Origin: Frondihabitans sp.
GTDB lineage: Bacteria; Actinomycetota; Actinomycetes; Actinomycetales; Microbacteriaceae
Length of the DNA: 8,086 nucleotides
NCBI GenBank assembly: GCA_025464735.1
Contig: JAODMX010000427.1
Coordinates: 1-8,086 of the forward strand
Direction of reading: 5' to 3'
The translations under genes were made by a program, and so were the position numbers. The notes beneath the pieces are model-generated. The model did not search any database, had not been told where the DNA came from, and saw only the letters and a program-made list of their open reading frames with translations. Below are positions 6,406 through 8,086 of the stretch, one piece after another (position 1 is the first letter of the stretch; every line of letters begins with the position of its first letter).

Positions 6406-6444
6406 GACCCCGACAACCCAGGGCTCCGCCCTGGACCCGACACC
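6406..6444. repeat. Hairpin flanked by short direct repeats upstream of the ATPase gene
   Basis: CCAGGGC (6418-6424) and GCCCTGG (6428-6434) form a perfect 7-bp stem with a 3-base loop. On each side lies a near-identical direct repeat, GACCCCGACAACC (from 6406) and GACCCGACACC (6434-6444). A hairpin between direct repeats can be a protein-binding site, such as a rolling-circle origin or an operator for the ATPase cassette. As an RNA on the minus strand it would fold in the leader of the ATPase mRNA if transcription begins upstream of it. No T-run follows, so it is not a standard terminator. Confidence 0.5.
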
Positions 6445-6461
6445 GCTCGGGAGAGTGGGCC

Positions 6462-6597
6462 GGGCTCTCCCACGCGGCGCACCTGCGGCTATCAGGTGCG
6501 GTGCCGGGGGCATCGGTCGTTCGTCCGGTTGGGCGCTCCACCGATGCCCCCGACCCCGCTCCTGATCGGGTTTCACCTGCGCCGCGAGGGAGAGCCC
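6462..6597. repeat. Large multi-arm dyad structure downstream of rep
   Basis: The outer arms 6462-6481 and 6578-6597 are complementary at 19 of 20 positions. Inside lie a perfect 13-bp pair, CGGGGGCATCGGT (6505-6517) with ACCGATGCCCCCG (6540-6552, 22-base loop), and a competing 8-bp hairpin CGCACCTG/CAGGTGCG (6478-6485 with 6493-6500). ATCAGG at 6491-6496 can also pair with CCTGAT at 6561-6566. The whole region folds into a long branched hairpin on either strand. It lies directly after rep, which fits a single-strand origin, a double-strand origin or a structured RNA. The 228-base gap 6385-6612 holds this, the smaller hairpin and a terminator-like stem, and no convincing gene. Confidence 0.65.
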
Positions 6598-6607
6598 AAA
6601 CTTGGGC
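6594..6607 (-). terminator. Possible terminator stem after rep
   Basis: GCCCAA and TTGGGC form a 6-bp stem with a 2-base loop, 5 bases beyond the rep stop codon at 6613. It overlaps the right arm of the large dyad, so the two folds compete. No U-tract follows, as is common for GC-rich actinobacterial terminators. The small loop and short stem keep confidence low. Confidence 0.35.
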
Positions 6608-6612
6608 GGTGG

Positions 6613-7854
6613 TCATGAAGAACGCGTGGTCAAGTCCGCGAGGTAGCGCGCGAGCTGGGAGGCGAACTCTGACCCATCGTTGACGCAGATGAACCCGCGC
6701 CCGTGCTTGAACAGCGCCTTCCGCACGGTGCTGCGCCGGTAGGTCACGCGGCCGGTCGACTGCTCGACGCGCTGCACGCTGATCGTCTTCGTGAGGCGCT
6801 TCGCCCGGTACCAGCGGCGCGCGATCCGGCCGGCCGCGATCCCGACCTCCGGCGTCACCTGTCGGATGGCCAGCTCGCGGTGCAGACCGCGGTAGCCCCA
6901 GAACCTTCCGACGCTGCCCTCCTCGGTGACATCCGCATCCGGGCCGGCGCAGTCGGGGCACTCGTCGCGATCCTGGTCGTAGCCCGCTCCGCAGTCCGTG
7001 CACACGAGAACCGTCGTCAGCCACTCGCGCGGCACCTGGTGCTGGTACTCCTTGCTCCCGCCCGTGCCGTACTTCGCGAAGTACACCGCCATCCGTCGCG
7101 GGTCGGTCAGCTTGATGCCCTGCGCATAGTCGACGCCCGTGCCGGCGAGAAGGTGGCGTCGACGCTGTTCAGGGTCGGGGTGGCCGACGATGTCAGCCCA
7201 GGTGATCGAGAGCCAGCGCTTGAAGTCGACGCGGATCGACTGGCCGGTGGCCGGGTCGGGGACGGCCGTGGTGCCCATCGGTGGCGTGGTCGACAGGTGG
7301 AAGTGCGGCGCCCCGCGCCCCTGGAACTCCTTCTTCCACGGCCCGCGCAACGGCTCGCCCCAGGTCCGCGCGTAGCGCTTGCACAGCGCCTGGAAGTGCT
7401 GCGTGACCGTGCCGGCGTCCGGGGCGACGGTCAGCCAGTCGCCGGGGTAGGTCAACGTCAGCATGGCCGGCAACCGGCCCCGCCGGTCCTCCGTGGTGCG
7501 TTCCGCGGAACGGCAGCGCGGGCAGTAGCCGAGGTGCTCGTCGTACTCCCTGCGGCAACCGGTGCAGATGTGGAACCGACCGTAGAGGTAGGTGTAGTCC
7601 AGGTCCGAGAGCCGCTCGACGAGTCGGGCACGGGACTTGCGCGTCCAGGCGGTGATCGTGCCTCGGGTTGGCAGGGCGTCGGGCATGTCGCCCTCCCAGG
7701 TGGCGGCGATGTCGATGTGCTTGCGGTGCCGCTCGACGGCGCGCTCGTGGGTGCGCTCCGCGCGGGCGTAGTCGCGGGTACGGACGCGGAACACGCCTGG
7801 GCTGACGACGATCTCCCACCATGGCCCCTCGCTCAGGATTCCCTGCTCGCCCAC
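6613..7854 (-). CDS. Rolling-circle replication initiator (HUH endonuclease) with two zinc ribbons
   Basis: From the GTG at 7854 the protein has 413 aa. Motif 1 is MLTLTYPGDW (131-140), the HUH metal site is APHFHL (182-187, H184 and H186), and the Tyr motif is AVYFAKY with the likely nicking residue Y258 and K261. These are the three hallmarks of a one-tyrosine HUH Rep that nicks the origin and stays joined to the DNA 5' end. GRFWGYRGL (317-325) is also typical of actinobacterial Reps of this type. Two zinc-ribbon-like sites are present: CTGC…CPRC (97-114), before motif 1, and CTDC…CPDC (285-302), between the Tyr motif and GRFWGYRGL. The start is uncertain. No ribosome site precedes the GTG, the frame stays open to the window's right end without ATG, GTG or TTG, and codons back to about 7965 still look coding. 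The true protein may therefore be ~35 or more residues longer. It does not resemble RepSA of pSAM2 in the part I can compare. Confidence 0.88.
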   Translation of the reverse strand: MGEQGILSEGPWWEIVVSPGVFRVRTRDYARAERTHERAVERHRKHIDIAATWEGDMPDALPTRGTITAWTRKSRARLVERLSDLDYTYLYGRFHICTGCRREYDEHLGYCPRCRSAERTTEDRRGRLPAMLTLTYPGDWLTVAPDAGTVTQHFQALCKRYARTWGEPLRGPWKKEFQGRGAPHFHLSTTPPMGTTAVPDPATGQSIRVDFKRWLSITWADIVGHPDPEQRRRHLLAGTGVDYAQGIKLTDPRRMAVYFAKYGTGGSKEYQHQVPREWLTTVLVCTDCGAGYDQDRDECPDCAGPDADVTEEGSVGRFWGYRGLHRELAIRQVTPEVGIAAGRIARRWYRAKRLTKTISVQRVEQSTGRVTYRRSTVRKALFKHGRGFICVNDGSEFASQLARYLADLTTRSS

Positions 7855-7877
7855 CGCGCCGGCCGTGATGTGCGGAA

Positions 7878-8086
7878 TCAGGTCGGCGGCGTGCTGGACC
7901 AGCTCAGCGCTCGGGAACCACGGCTGCCACAGCGGGGTCGGCTCGACGTCGACGTCGGTCCGTTCCGGTGCTCGGACAGATATGGCACATGGGACAAGCC
8001 CAGCCGGGCCGCCGGGCTCGGCCTGGTCACGGCCACGGCCGTGGCGGCGCTCGGCCAGGCCGGGGCTCCAGCCTCCGGCGCGCCCC
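7878..8086 (-). CDS. Possible 3' part of a small Ala/Pro-rich protein upstream of rep
   Basis: This frame is open from the right edge to a TGA at 7878-7880. From ~7980 to 8086 it has strongly GC-ending codons and reads …GAPAWPSAATAVAVTRPSPA…, an Ala/Pro-rich low-complexity stretch. Below ~7960 its codons become poor (CGA, TGT, CGT, GGT) while the rep frame becomes good. It could be the tail of a gene entering from outside. If the window is circular and the last base joins the first, it is in frame with the membrane peptide at 1-76. Evidence is codon preference and frame only. Confidence 0.3.
   Translation of the reverse strand, partial: GAPEAGAPAWPSAATAVAVTRPSPAARLGLSHVPYLSEHRNGPTSTSSRPRCGSRGSRALSWSSTPPT
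7997..8060. repeat. GC-rich nested dyads upstream of rep
   Basis: The near-palindrome at 7997-8018 (AGCCC…GGGCT, inner GC/GC) is followed by GCCTGG (8021-8026) pairing with CCAGGC (8055-8060). A perfect 12-bp palindrome CCACGGCCGTGG (8033-8044) lies inside that second stem. Such stems before a rep gene may regulate its expression or be part of an origin. They may also be a by-product of Ala/Pro/Arg-rich GC-rich coding sequence, since the same bases sit in an open frame. Confidence 0.35.

Noticed and set aside
6421..6565. Plus-strand small frame continuing VTEGYFETP… as a Nudix remnant gene
   Set aside because: Beyond the first ~12 residues it runs straight through hairpin arms and reads as Gly/Arg-rich low complexity, so I do not call it a gene or pseudogene.
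6329..7024. 231-codon minus-strand frame spanning the end of rep and the dyad region
   Set aside because: It overlaps the conserved C-terminal half of Rep and crosses the large inverted structure. The product is Arg/Gly-rich without motifs.
1..8086. CRISPR array, tRNA, rRNA, transposase or integrase
   Set aside because: I found no regularly spaced repeats, cloverleaf with CCA end, or recombinase motif in either strand.

Overview
The window looks like part, or possibly all, of a small conjugative and replicative element of a high-GC Gram-positive bacterium (Actinomycetota). The flanks are GC-rich (43 of 60 bases in one row I counted near 7700) with codons ending mostly in G or C. The gene set matches the modular actinomycete elements related to pSAM2: an FtsK/SpoIIIE-type DNA translocase, a GntR/UTRA repressor, a divergent Nudix protein and a rolling-circle HUH initiator. 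No integrase, excisionase or tRNA gene is visible, so chromosomal integration cannot be judged from this window.

Layout. Positions 1-2342 (minus strand) hold a tightly overlapping transfer operon. In order of transcription it encodes a ~130-aa protein, a ~140-aa unknown, a 52-aa CxxC/CxxC protein, the translocase, and a small membrane peptide that runs off the left edge. Positions 2343-2469 are its promoter/operator region with an inverted repeat. Positions 2470-3246 (minus) encode the GntR regulator, and 3325-3747 (plus) the divergent Nudix protein. Both promoter regions carry the same composite motif, which suggests that the regulator controls itself, the Nudix gene and the operon.

Positions ~3680-6400 form a block with visibly lower GC (29/60 and 33/60 in rows I counted) and ordinary mixed codon use. 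It holds two minus-strand genes separated by 2 bases: an AAA+ ATPase with proteasome-ATPase-like layout, and a 458-aa partner that I think belongs to the poorly characterised DUF6414 group. This is a cargo cassette between the Nudix gene and rep, and the best candidate in the window for an undescribed, possibly defensive, system. Positions 6385-6612 hold strong dyad symmetries (a 7-bp hairpin between direct repeats, then an arm-to-arm structure spanning about 136 bases). These are candidate replication-origin or termination structures next to rep.

Positions 6613-7854 (minus) encode the HUH initiator, whose reading frame stays open to the right edge without a usual start codon. The last ~90 bases seem to code in a different frame. 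If the window were circular, that frame would continue the small membrane peptide of the left edge, giving the order translocase, membrane peptide, rep.

Proposed interplay: Rep makes single-stranded or circular copies, the FtsK-like protein pumps double-stranded DNA between mycelial cells, the GntR protein keeps the transfer operon silent, the Nudix protein may give entry immunity as Pif does in pSAM2, and the ATPase pair is host-benefit or element-defence cargo.
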